Source: JBHELT01 sp046262935
Lineage (GTDB): Bacteria; Actinomycetota; CADDZG01; JAHWKV01
Direction: 5' to 3'
DNA length: 48,977 nucleotides
NCBI GenBank assembly: GCA_046262935.1
Contig: JBHELT010000085.1
Coordinates: forward strand, 1 to 48,977
Under the pieces are notes generated by a model that ran no database searches, had not been told where the DNA came from, and saw only the letters and a list, made by a program, of their open reading frames with translations. The position numbers were made by a program, and so were the translations under genes. Below, one piece after another: positions 41,742-48,977 of the stretch (position 1 is its first letter; each line of letters begins with the position of its first letter).

Positions 41742-44683
41742 GCGATCACCTCACGACCCTGCGGCCACAGCGGACAAAGGGGTTTCATCTTGCAATATCT
41801 GCAGTCGGCATCGGCAGAAGGCTTGAAATCTTCGGCCATAACGCGCCTCAAAAGATCTGGCAATCCTTCGAGAACTTCATCGGCCTGTTCGGGGATCTGC
41901 TTGGGAGTCTTGTGGTTACCGTCTGGATAGAAGGATCCAGGGAAGACCAAACGAGCCTCGATGGGTGGGCCCAGTTCTTTGAGTTCGGGATCGTTGCGCG
42001 CTGCCAGGTAATAGATCGCAAGTTGAAGCGACCGCTTGACCTCGGGGACGGACGGGGCCCACTTTGCGGTCTTGTAGTCGGTGAGACGCAAGCCCGCTCG
42101 GGTGATATCGATGCGATCGATGCGTCCCCTGATGATTGCGCCCTCGTAAGGGACCTCGAACCACTTCTCGGTGAGAACATTGTCCTGCGTGAATTCATGC
42201 TCCCAGAATGTCTTGAGCATCTTCTCGCCATCTTTTCGGAACTGCTCTGCGATGGCGCGGTTAGGGAAGACAGTTGGGTCGAAAAGGCGCGCGTACTCAG
42301 CGCGAAATGTCCGGATGTCGTTGATCTTGCCCTCGTGCACCGCTTGGAATAGCGCATGGATCCAAGTTCCAAACTTCATTGAATGCGACGACACCGGATC
42401 GAGCCCAAGCACCGATTCGAGAACATACTCCAGGCCGCAGTTGTCGAAGACATTGAGCCGTGAATACGACGTTTTGAACGATCCCGCAACCGCGAGCGGG
42501 AGCGCACCCTCGGTCCAATCCCAACGTCCATACCAATCCCGCGGGTCGGTGCCAGGAACCTCGGCGAGCGCAACGATGGCAGCGATCCTTTCTGCCGGAT
42601 CTTGGCTCGAAACTATCTGGCGGCGCAATCTCGCTCTCATCTGTGACGGCGTGAGAGCCGCAAGCTCGATGGATCCGGCTGGCTCTGGGACCGAACCAGT
42701 CAGCTCCGAAAGGAAACGGCTTGGCCTTCCGCGGCCTGACGGACCGGGAGAAACACTGAACACCACGCGGGAACGGGCCCGCGTTGATGCCACATAAAAG
42801 GTTCTGCGGTCATCGGCTATCGCTTCGATCTCGCGATCGACCGCTTCGGAGATCTCTAAGGCAAACGGGTCGAAAAGACCGCGGGCCCTTCTGCCTTTGG
42901 GGATCCAAGAATCGAGGCAGCCAGCGACGAACACCGTATGCCACTCGCGCCCCTTGGCGGAGTGGAAGGTGATCAGCGAAACGCCCTCACCAGTCGCCCT
43001 GCCGGGTGGGAGCCACGGATCGCCGCCGAAATCGGCCCTGGCCGCTTCGCTCAGATAATCGGCCAGGCTCCCTTTGCCATGACGACGCTCAACGAACCTG
43101 CCGAGAGCATGTCCGAATGCAACCAATGCATCGACCTGGGAATTGGCTGGATGTTCAGGCGACGTCAGCGCGCTGTCGACCAAGTTCTGCTGGGTTCTGG
43201 ATACGTTGTGAACTTCCCAGAAACACGAGTCGGCAAGTTCGGCGTGAGCCACGATGGTGTCGCGCAACAAACGAAATTCGGTCGCGAGTTCGCTATGTTC
43301 AACGATATCGGCCAATGTGGAACCTGTGCGCCAAGCCTCGCGCTGCAGATCCCTTCGTTCAGTGAAGCTAAGACCAACCAGACTCGACGTCAGGACGGAA
43401 GCCAGGCGTTGTTCCCAGCCTTCGAGACGAAGGGCAACACGCGCTAGATCGATGAACGCCGAGATGATCGGCTCCGATGCCAAAGGACGGTCCCCCGTCA
43501 ATGGTTCGAAGGGGACCTCCCACCTATCCATCGCACGTTCCAATGGTGAGAGCAGGACGAGCGGTTGAGAGATGAGCACTGCCATGTCCTTGTAAGCGAT
43601 GCCATCGCTGACATGCGCATATCGAAGATCTCGAGCTATCATCTCAACCTCTTCGGCGGCTGAAGCGTAAAGGCGCGTTTCAACCGATGTGGGATGAGAT
43701 GCAGGTGAGCTTGGACGGTGGGCCGCATCTTGGTCGTTGTGATCTATCAAGTTGAGAACGTCGCCGAGCAACGGGGCCCCCAACCGATATGAATGGGCAA
43801 GGATCACTCTGTTGTGCTCACCGAACTCTGATCCGAAACCATGCAGCCAGTCTGGCTCGGCGCCTCTGAAGTGCTCTATCCCCGAGTCCGCGTCGGCGGC
43901 CACCACCAACCGTGAGGTGTCGAAGAGCGTGAGCAAAGCCCGGTGGGCTTTGCTCAGTTCCTGACCGTCATCGACCAGAACATGTGGGAAACGAAGATGC
44001 ATCGCGTCACGGACCTGTGGGTGTTCTTTGAGCAATCGCACGGATGTCGCGATGAGGCCCGCGTAGTCGAGCCGGGATTCAACCTTCAAGTAATCACGGT
44101 AACGACGGTAGAACCGAACCACCTCGGCCCAATCGTGCCGATGGCCCATGAGCGCATCCAGGTCATCGTCGCCGATCATGCGCTGCTCCACTCGAAGACA
44201 GAAGTCAGCCACCTCGTCGATGAATCCGCGGTCGTTAAGGCGCTCTCTCCAAACGGGCCAGTCAACCGCCTCTTCGCCAGCCATCAATTGACGGACGATC
44301 CCCCACTGTTCGGGGCCCGTAAGGAGTACGGGCGCCTCACCGTAGCCGAGCACTCGGTGATAGCGACTTACCAGGTGATACGCGAGAGCATGCCAGGTGT
44401 ATACCGGAACTTCGACCATCGCCTCCATGGGGAGTCGCCGAGCAAGGCGGTCCTTGGCGGCCATCGAGTAATGGCGGTTGGTGCACAGAAAAAGGATGCG
44501 GTGTGGAGCAACATCTTCGGCGGAGAGCCGAAGGAATCGCTCTTCCAAGACTGAAGTCTTACCGGTACCTGGGCCCCCGAGAACCAACAAGGAGGCCCCC
44601 CGATGTTCAACAACCGAGCGTTGGACCTCGTCGAGCACCACGCGATCGGGAGCCAGGTCGGCAGAGGCGGTCAGCGATCCCAT
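41738..44683 (-). CDS. adnA: AdnA-like helicase-nuclease with Fe-S nuclease domain
   Basis: A 981-residue partner of AdnB. Walker A GGPGTGKT is at 36-43. Motif II reads V-D-D-G-Q-E (237-242) instead of DExxD, and the motif Ia region is FLCTNRHYSMAAK, so the motor looks altered. Later motifs (FHSAKGREWHTVFVAG and DDRRTFYVASTRAR) are present. The C-terminal nuclease has Cys749, GRIDRIDI, LTDYKTAKWAP, and Cys961, Cys964 and Cys970 in CRYCKMKPLC, the AddB/RecB-like iron-sulfur pattern. It resects DNA ends with AdnB. It starts 17 bases after rmuC and overlaps adnB. Confidence 0.9.
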   Translation of the reverse strand: MGSLTASADLAPDRVVLDEVQRSVVEHRGASLLVLGGPGTGKTSVLEERFLRLSAEDVAPHRILFLCTNRHYSMAAKDRLARRLPMEAMVEVPVYTWHALAYHLVSRYHRVLGYGEAPVLLTGPEQWGIVRQLMAGEEAVDWPVWRERLNDRGFIDEVADFCLRVEQRMIGDDDLDALMGHRHDWAEVVRFYRRYRDYLKVESRLDYAGLIATSVRLLKEHPQVRDAMHLRFPHVLVDDGQELSKAHRALLTLFDTSRLVVAADADSGIEHFRGAEPDWLHGFGSEFGEHNRVILAHSYRLGAPLLGDVLNLIDHNDQDAAHRPSSPASHPTSVETRLYASAAEEVEMIARDLRYAHVSDGIAYKDMAVLISQPLVLLSPLERAMDRWEVPFEPLTGDRPLASEPIISAFIDLARVALRLEGWEQRLASVLTSSLVGLSFTERRDLQREAWRTGSTLADIVEHSELATEFRLLRDTIVAHAELADSCFWEVHNVSRTQQNLVDSALTSPEHPANSQVDALVAFGHALGRFVERRHGKGSLADYLSEAARADFGGDPWLPPGRATGEGVSLITFHSAKGREWHTVFVAGCLDSWIPKGRRARGLFDPFALEISEAVDREIEAIADDRRTFYVASTRARSRVVFSVSPGPSGRGRPSRFLSELTGSVPEPAGSIELAALTPSQMRARLRRQIVSSQDPAERIAAIVALAEVPGTDPRDWYGRWDWTEGALPLAVAGSFKTSYSRLNVFDNCGLEYVLESVLGLDPVSSHSMKFGTWIHALFQAVHEGKINDIRTFRAEYARLFDPTVFPNRAIAEQFRKDGEKMLKTFWEHEFTQDNVLTEKWFEVPYEGAIIRGRIDRIDITRAGLRLTDYKTAKWAPSVPEVKRSLQLAIYYLAARNDPELKELGPPIEARLVFPGSFYPDGNHKTPKQIPEQADEVLEGLPDLLRRVMAEDFKPSADADCRYCKMKPLCPLWPQGREVIA
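43930..43956. repeat. 12-bp perfect hairpin inside adnA
   Basis: TGAGCAAAGCCC, GGT, GGGCTTTGCTCA: a perfect 12-bp inverted repeat with a 3-base loop lying within adnA, just downstream of the motif II codons (it encodes L-S-K-A-H-R-A-L-L on the minus strand). Such a long perfect stem is unusual in coding DNA. No T-run follows on either strand. Confidence 0.7.
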
Positions 44684-44700
44684 GCGAAGGAGCCTATGAC

Positions 44701-45633
44701 CTATACCGCTTCGACACGAAACGGATGCTCGCCCGCAGGGTCCTCGGGTGAGATCGCCGCCAGGGAAACTCTGGACGAGCTAACCAGCGACCGGAGTTCG
44801 AACACGGCGTTGTTAGCTTGCTTCAATCCACGGGCGAGGTGACCTTCGATGCGGTCACTCATCTCGTTCATGCAGACATCGATCTCGTGCAGATGGGCCA
44901 TCAGTCGTTCGCTGTCGATGTTTCGGGAGAAAGCTCTATGTAGATGCCAGATGGACAAGAGCAGAGACATGGCACCGCCGTAACCGACGATCGTAAGCCG
45001 CATCGAAGCGGCCGCGGCATGGGCTCTCCTGCAAGCCAGAAAGACCGCGTCTGGCACGGCAACCACAGCCATGGGGGCCGTAAGGTCGGGGTCTATATAG
45101 GTCGAAACCTCTGAGAGTCGAGCGATCAAGGCCTTATCGGCGCGTTTCACCGCGGCTTCTCGAACCAATGGATCATCTGAAGATAGATCGCCCAGAAGGT
45201 CAAGTGCTGGCCATTTCGAATCGACGGGCAGGATCTTTCCATCGCTGAGCCGGAGCCCGAACTCGCAGACCCGGCCCCCGATCGTGAAAGACCGAACGAT
45301 CATGTCGGCAGGCAGTGCGCAGAGGGCTTCAGCCAGCATGCTCTCGCCCATCGCTCCTTTTGAGTGCGACCCGGCCAGGGCGCGTTCGAGACGCAACACC
45401 GCATCGAAGGCTTCCTGCTCGGATCTTCGCCGCTCTTGCATCGCCGTCGCCATCGAGGCGATGTCGTGGGCGGCTTTGTCGAGCCGGAGTGATAGGGGCA
45501 TACCCGTTTCGATGCCCTCGGGCCCGCCTTGTGACATGCCGGTAATGACAGCCCCGCCTGACCGTGACCTGACGATGAGCCATGCAGAGGTCAGCAGAGC
45601 CACTGCGAGGATGAGGATCGATATCGAAGTCAT
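44701..45633 (-). CDS. rmuC: RmuC-family DNA recombination protein
   Basis: A 310-residue protein. ATG at 45633 follows GGAGG at 7-base spacing. One N-terminal membrane helix (ISILILAVALLTSAWLIV), a coiled-coil-like region (DIASMATAMQERRRSEQEAF), then the RmuC nuclease-fold core: KGAMGESMLAEAL, 'EFGLRLSDGKILPVDSKWPA' and VVAVPDAVFLACRRA. RmuC proteins limit recombination between inverted repeats. The match is convincing in the SDGKILPVDSKW core but the rest is divergent, and it is shorter than the typical 400-500. It heads the adnA-adnB operon, an apt context for DNA-end metabolism. Confidence 0.75.
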   Translation of the reverse strand: MTSISILILAVALLTSAWLIVRSRSGGAVITGMSQGGPEGIETGMPLSLRLDKAAHDIASMATAMQERRRSEQEAFDAVLRLERALAGSHSKGAMGESMLAEALCALPADMIVRSFTIGGRVCEFGLRLSDGKILPVDSKWPALDLLGDLSSDDPLVREAAVKRADKALIARLSEVSTYIDPDLTAPMAVVAVPDAVFLACRRAHAAAASMRLTIVGYGGAMSLLLSIWHLHRAFSRNIDSERLMAHLHEIDVCMNEMSDRIEGHLARGLKQANNAVFELRSLVSSSRVSLAAISPEDPAGEHPFRVEAV

Positions 45634-45736
45634 CTGTCTACCTCCGTTTGGTCACCGACGACCCCGGAACTGCCCGGGCGTCTACCGCAAAGAACACTGT
45701 AAGAGGGGGTACTGACAGAAACGGCCCTCCGGAGCT

Positions 45737-45760
45737 GTTTCGACAGAAAAAAGTCGCAAC
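45737..45760. promoter_or_regulatory. Inverted repeat between divergent rmuC and HAD genes
   Basis: GTTTCGAC, AGAAAAAA, GTCGCAAC: 7 of 8 positions pair around an A-rich spacer, 21 bases before the ATG at 45781. The 147-base gap carries both promoters, so an operator here could control either side. GATAAC at 45767-45772 is a possible -10 that would make the HAD mRNA almost leaderless. Confidence 0.35.
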
Positions 45761-45780
45761 ACCTGAGATAACCTGCCCAC

Positions 45781-46539
45781 ATGCACTTACCTCGGCCCCC
45801 GAAAGCGGTCACTTTCGACTGCTGGTCGACCCTCATCAGCGACATCGATTGGGACGCCACAACGCGCCAGCGCTGCGACGCACTGGTCAGCATCGGCGAG
45901 CAGCGCGGCTGGGACCTGGATAAGGAAAGGGCCATCGAACTGATCGAGGCTTCATGGCAGGAGCACGTACAGACCTGGCGTAAGGGTAAGGTCTTCGGCT
46001 CGATCGGGGCGGCGAGATGGGTGGTTGCCCGCCTGGTGGAAGATGACCACGTCACTTCACAAGAAGCCGACGAAATCGCCAATGAGCTCGCGCTACAGCT
46101 CGAGGACGCTACATCGCGGGTGGGGACCAAGGTGGTCGAGGGGGCCGTTTCTGCGGTGCAAGCCGTAAGAGACTCGGGGATCGCCACCGCATTGATATGC
46201 GACACCGGTTTCACTCCGGCTCGCCACGTTCGCGGGTTCTTGGGCGAGCACGGGATCGAGCTCGACCACTATTTCTTCTCCGATGAGGTAGGGGTTCCCA
46301 AGCCCGATCCACGGATCTTCATGGCCGCGCTCGATGCATGCGGGTGCACGCCCGAGCAGGCCATCCACATAGGCGACCTGAGGCGCACCGACATAGCCGG
46401 CGCCAGAGGCGTAGGTATGGCTACCATCAGGTTCGCAGGCATCCATGACGACGAGTGGTATCCCGAGGAAGTGTCCGGCGAAGAGGCCGACCAGGTGATC
46501 AAACATTGGGACGAACTCGCATCTGTTATAGGGATATAG
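45781..46539 (+). CDS. HAD-superfamily hydrolase
   Basis: A 252-residue hydrolase of the haloacid-dehalogenase-like superfamily. Motif I is TFDCWSTL with nucleophile Asp13; the second Asp of phosphatase types is Trp, as in many dehalogenase-like or 'DCWxTL' members. Motif II ICDTGFTP, motif III GVPKPDPRIF (Lys) and motif IV HIGDLRRTDIAGA (acidic pair) are all present. Substrate is probably a small phosphorylated metabolite, not determinable. There is no clear ribosome site before the ATG. It is followed after 7 bases by tupA, so it leads the transporter operon. Confidence 0.85.
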   Translation: MHLPRPPKAVTFDCWSTLISDIDWDATTRQRCDALVSIGEQRGWDLDKERAIELIEASWQEHVQTWRKGKVFGSIGAARWVVARLVEDDHVTSQEADEIANELALQLEDATSRVGTKVVEGAVSAVQAVRDSGIATALICDTGFTPARHVRGFLGEHGIELDHYFFSDEVGVPKPDPRIFMAALDACGCTPEQAIHIGDLRRTDIAGARGVGMATIRFAGIHDDEWYPEEVSGEEADQVIKHWDELASVIGI

Positions 46540-46546
46540 GACCCGA

Positions 46547-47377
46547 TTGAAAGTCTGGGTGACCGGAGCCCTGATCGTGGCGCTGATCGTCACGGCAGGA
46601 GGGTGCCAGTCATCGGCAAGTACCAACGCCACCGAAAAGTTCACTCTCGCTTCTACAACCAGCATTCAAGACTCTGGTTTGCTCGCCCCACTCACAGCCC
46701 TTTTCGAGAAGGACATACCGCACTACCGCGTTGCGGTCGTTGCGGTCGGCTCGGGAGAAGCGATCCAACTGGCGCGAGCAGGAGATGCCGATGTTCTTCT
46801 CACTCATTCCCCCGAAGATGAAGCTAGGTTCATGCGCGATGGTCTTGGGGTATCACGGCAACCGGTTATGCAGAGCACCTTCGTCATCGCGGGACCGGCA
46901 TCGGACCCCGCGCACATCCGACAAACGAGCACCGTCTCCGAGGCATTCACGTCGATCTTGAAGACATCGTCGAAGTTCATCTCGCGCGGTGACGGTTCCG
47001 GAACTCATAAGCGCGAGCAAAAGATCTGGAGGTCAGCCGGGGTCGAGCCTAAAGGAGATTGGTATATATCCACTGGCCAAGGTCAGGGTGAATCGCTCGA
47101 TGTGGCGGCGCAGCAGGATGCCTACATCTTGACCGACCTGCCTACCCTTTTGAATAACCCGAAACCTCGACTCAAGGTGCTGTTCGACCACGATCCGATT
47201 TTGGTCAATCCTTACTCGGTCATCCCCGTCAAAGGAGCCAAACACCTTGCGGCGGCGATCGCGTTCGCGAACTGGATCACTGGCACCCACGCGCGCTCTT
47301 TCATCGCCTCCTTCGGCAAATCACGGTTCGCGAGGGGGCTATTCACTCTGCCCGCAAAGCCAACCACACATGCATAA
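46547..47377 (+). CDS. tupA: Tungstate ABC transporter substrate-binding lipoprotein
   Basis: A 276-residue lipoprotein with TTG start. A signal ends in the lipobox TAGGC (Cys20). The mature protein has the TupA pattern: STTSIQDSGLLAPL at the N-terminal lobe, AVGSGEAIQLARAGDADVLLTHSPE, VMQSTFVIAGPASDPA, RGDGSGTHKREQKIW, STGQGQGESLDVAAQQDAYILTD (given here in two parts: STGQGQGESL and AAQQDAYILTD), and a closing NWITG. It binds tungstate, or possibly molybdate, outside the membrane and feeds TupB/TupC. It starts 7 bases after the HAD stop and 15 bases before tupB. Confidence 0.9.
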   Translation: MKVWVTGALIVALIVTAGGCQSSASTNATEKFTLASTTSIQDSGLLAPLTALFEKDIPHYRVAVVAVGSGEAIQLARAGDADVLLTHSPEDEARFMRDGLGVSRQPVMQSTFVIAGPASDPAHIRQTSTVSEAFTSILKTSSKFISRGDGSGTHKREQKIWRSAGVEPKGDWYISTGQGQGESLDVAAQQDAYILTDLPTLLNNPKPRLKVLFDHDPILVNPYSVIPVKGAKHLAAAIAFANWITGTHARSFIASFGKSRFARGLFTLPAKPTTHA

Positions 47378-47392
47378 CGACCGGGATGAACG

Positions 47393-48091
47393 ATGAGTCC
47401 CTTGTCTGAAGCTTTCCATCTGCTAACGCACCTCGATCCGTACATGATCTCGGTGATAGCTGTTTCATTCAAGGTCTCAGCCGCATCGCTCGCTCTCTCG
47501 ATGCTCGTTGGTTTACCGGTCGGCATCGCGCTCGGGACCACAAGGTTCGCCGGGCGGCTTGGTTTCCTGATCCTGGTCAACTCCGCGATCGGCCTGCCCC
47601 CCGTCGTCGTTGGTCTTGTAACTTTCCTCGCGCTGCGCAGCGGCGGCGTCTTCGGCTCGGCTGGCCTGCTGTATACGCCAACGGCGATGGTGATCGCGCA
47701 GGTTCCTCTCGCGGTCCCCCTCATCGCGGGGATAACGATGGCCGCTGTTTCCTCGTTGCCGCGTGGACTGATCCTTCAAACGCGCGCCTTCGGTGCGAAT
47801 CGCATTCAGCAGATCGCAGCGATAGTCCGGCACTCACGTTCTTCGCTGGTCGCCGCCTGCGTCGCCGGTTTCGCGGCAACCATCTCAGAGGTAGGTGCGA
47901 TCCTCATCACCGGCGGCAATCTGCTGATCGGAGGGCGGAATTACACAAGGACCATGACCACAGCCATCGTCCTTGAAACCAGGCTGGGCAACTTCGCAAG
48001 AGCGCTCGCATTCGGGATCATCTTAATAGCGATCATCGTCGTGGTGAACATCATCCTTACTCGCATCCAGGTCGGAAAACCCCAGCGATGA
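47393..48091 (+). CDS. tupB: Tungstate ABC transporter permease
   Basis: A 232-residue inner-membrane permease with about five to six helices. The N-terminal half (SVIAVSFKVSAASLALSMLV) and the EAA-like loop between helices (ALGTTRFAGRLGFLI and later GANRIQQIAAIVRHSR) fit the TupB/molybdate permease family. It forms the channel of the tungstate importer. The ATG at 47393 has no strong ribosome site but follows tupA closely. Its stop overlaps the tupC start by four bases (ATGA). Confidence 0.9.
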   Translation: MSPLSEAFHLLTHLDPYMISVIAVSFKVSAASLALSMLVGLPVGIALGTTRFAGRLGFLILVNSAIGLPPVVVGLVTFLALRSGGVFGSAGLLYTPTAMVIAQVPLAVPLIAGITMAAVSSLPRGLILQTRAFGANRIQQIAAIVRHSRSSLVAACVAGFAATISEVGAILITGGNLLIGGRNYTRTMTTAIVLETRLGNFARALAFGIILIAIIVVVNIILTRIQVGKPQR

Positions 48092-48977
48092 CAACCGCAA
48101 CTTCATTCGAACTCGAAGGGATCGAAAGATCGTTCGGATCGTTCGCTCTCAATGTCGAAAAGATCTGCTTCGCCCCCGGCCAGATAACGTGCCTTGTCGG
48201 TCCTTCTGGTTCAGGCAAAACAACCTTGCTGCACATCGCTGGACTATTGGAAGCGCCCGATGCGGGGACCGTCCGGATGAATGGTGATCGGGTCGACAAA
48301 CGCTCATCGAAGGCACGAAGACAGATCGCCACCGTGCTTCAGAAACCATTCATGTTTCCCGTCAAAGTCATTCAGCAGGTGGCGTATCCGCTGCGCATCC
48401 GTGGCATGAACGCAAGGGATGCGCAGGCCAAAGCGTTGAGAACGATGCAGATTTACAACGTCGCGCATCTCGCCGACCGTGCTGCCACCAAGCTTTCCGG
48501 CGGCGAAGCGCGCCGGGTTGCTCTTGCTGCTGCCATCGCATGCGAGCCGAAGGTGTTGCTTCTCGATGAACCGCTCAGCAACATCGATGAGCCGATGCGA
48601 AACGAGATCTCAGAGTCCCTTAAGTCATTCACGCGAGAGACCGGCTGCACTACGGTTTGGGTGACTCACGATCGATCAGAGACCTTATCGGTGGCCGACG
48701 AGATCGCAGTCTTGATCGAAGGACGGCTTGTTCAAGCCGGCCCCCCCGCCGAGGTGCTTAGCCAGCCTGAAGATGCACGCGCGGCGCGCTTCTTGGGTTC
48801 GGGCAACCTGATCGCAGGAACCGTCGTTTCCAACCCATCGGGGATCGCAAGTGTCGATTGCGGAGATGGCCTGATGCTCGAAGCGATGGGGCAACGCCAA
48901 CAAGGGGACCGTGTTTGGATCGTGGTCAGACCAGAAGACGTCGGCGTTTCGATCCAAGAATCTTCGCAGGTGAGCCC
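48088..48977 (+). CDS. tupC: Tungstate ABC transporter ATP-binding protein, 3' end outside window
   Basis: Starts at ATG 48088, overlapping the tupB stop, and stays open to the right edge (296 codons). Walker A GPSGSGKTT, Q-loop VLQKPFMFP, signature LSGGEARRVALAAAI, Walker B VLLLDEPLS and H-loop THDRSE are all visible, followed by a TOBE-type domain (GNLIAGTVVSN and IVVRPEDVG) that in this family can bind tungstate or molybdate and regulate uptake. It powers the TupB channel. The truncation is due to the window end, not to damage. Confidence 0.93.
   Translation, partial: MTTATSFELEGIERSFGSFALNVEKICFAPGQITCLVGPSGSGKTTLLHIAGLLEAPDAGTVRMNGDRVDKRSSKARRQIATVLQKPFMFPVKVIQQVAYPLRIRGMNARDAQAKALRTMQIYNVAHLADRAATKLSGGEARRVALAAAIACEPKVLLLDEPLSNIDEPMRNEISESLKSFTRETGCTTVWVTHDRSETLSVADEIAVLIEGRLVQAGPPAEVLSQPEDARAARFLGSGNLIAGTVVSNPSGIASVDCGDGLMLEAMGQRQQGDRVWIVVRPEDVGVSIQESSQVS

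Noticed and set aside
43943..44554. Long open frame opposite adnA
   Set aside because: Antisense to conserved helicase motifs; no ribosome site or recognisable protein.

Overview
The window looks like a chromosomal piece of an actinobacterium. The best pointers are an AdnAB-type helicase-nuclease gene pair, a membrane-anchored HtrA protease with a long acidic and proline-rich cytoplasmic head, a FadD15-like acyl-CoA ligase, frequent GTG and TTG starts, and an apparent DUF5667-like protein. The base composition looks only moderately GC-rich for that phylum, so a lineage outside the classic high-GC genera (for example Acidimicrobiia) is possible; that is inference. I see no rRNA, tRNA, CRISPR array, transposase or integrase.

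Positions 1-27000 are rich in exported proteins. In order they are: the end of a membrane protein, a trypsin-like protease, a hexapeptide acyltransferase, a secreted alpha/beta hydrolase, a small membrane protein, a 992-residue cysteine-repeat protein, a zinc-ribbon protein, a C-terminally anchored small exoprotein, a secreted protein made of two copies of one domain, and a 1363-residue SGNH/kelch/Ig protein. Then comes a minus-strand run (24122 down to 14457): ThuA + sugar dehydrogenase + PKD + CBM6, a small secreted protein, RCC1 + FN3 + GH5, a GT4 glycosyltransferase and a CDP-glucose-dehydratase-like epimerase. A small secreted protein, an SDR oxidoreductase lacking the usual catalytic lysine, and a metzincin-like secreted protease follow. 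Together these suggest an outfit for building, decorating and digesting extracellular polymer.

Positions 27000-38140, all on the minus strand, hold a small membrane protein, a giant zinc-ribbon/Ser-Thr kinase/ATPase/adenylate cyclase fusion, an FkbM methyltransferase, a FadD-type ligase, HtrA, a HugZ-like flavin-fold protein, an EamA transporter and endonuclease IV. A 54-codon zinc-finger-like gene with a strong ribosome site sits at 38236-38400.

Positions 38481-45633 (minus) are an rmuC-adnA-adnB operon for DNA-end processing. Divergent from it, 45781 to the right edge holds a HAD hydrolase followed by a tightly packed tungstate ABC transporter (tupA, tupB, tupC); tupC is cut by the window end.

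The strongest candidates for something undescribed are the 17-repeat cysteine protein with its membrane partner (4064-7575), the duplicated-domain exoprotein (8796-10175), and the multidomain exoproteins next to polysaccharide-tailoring genes.
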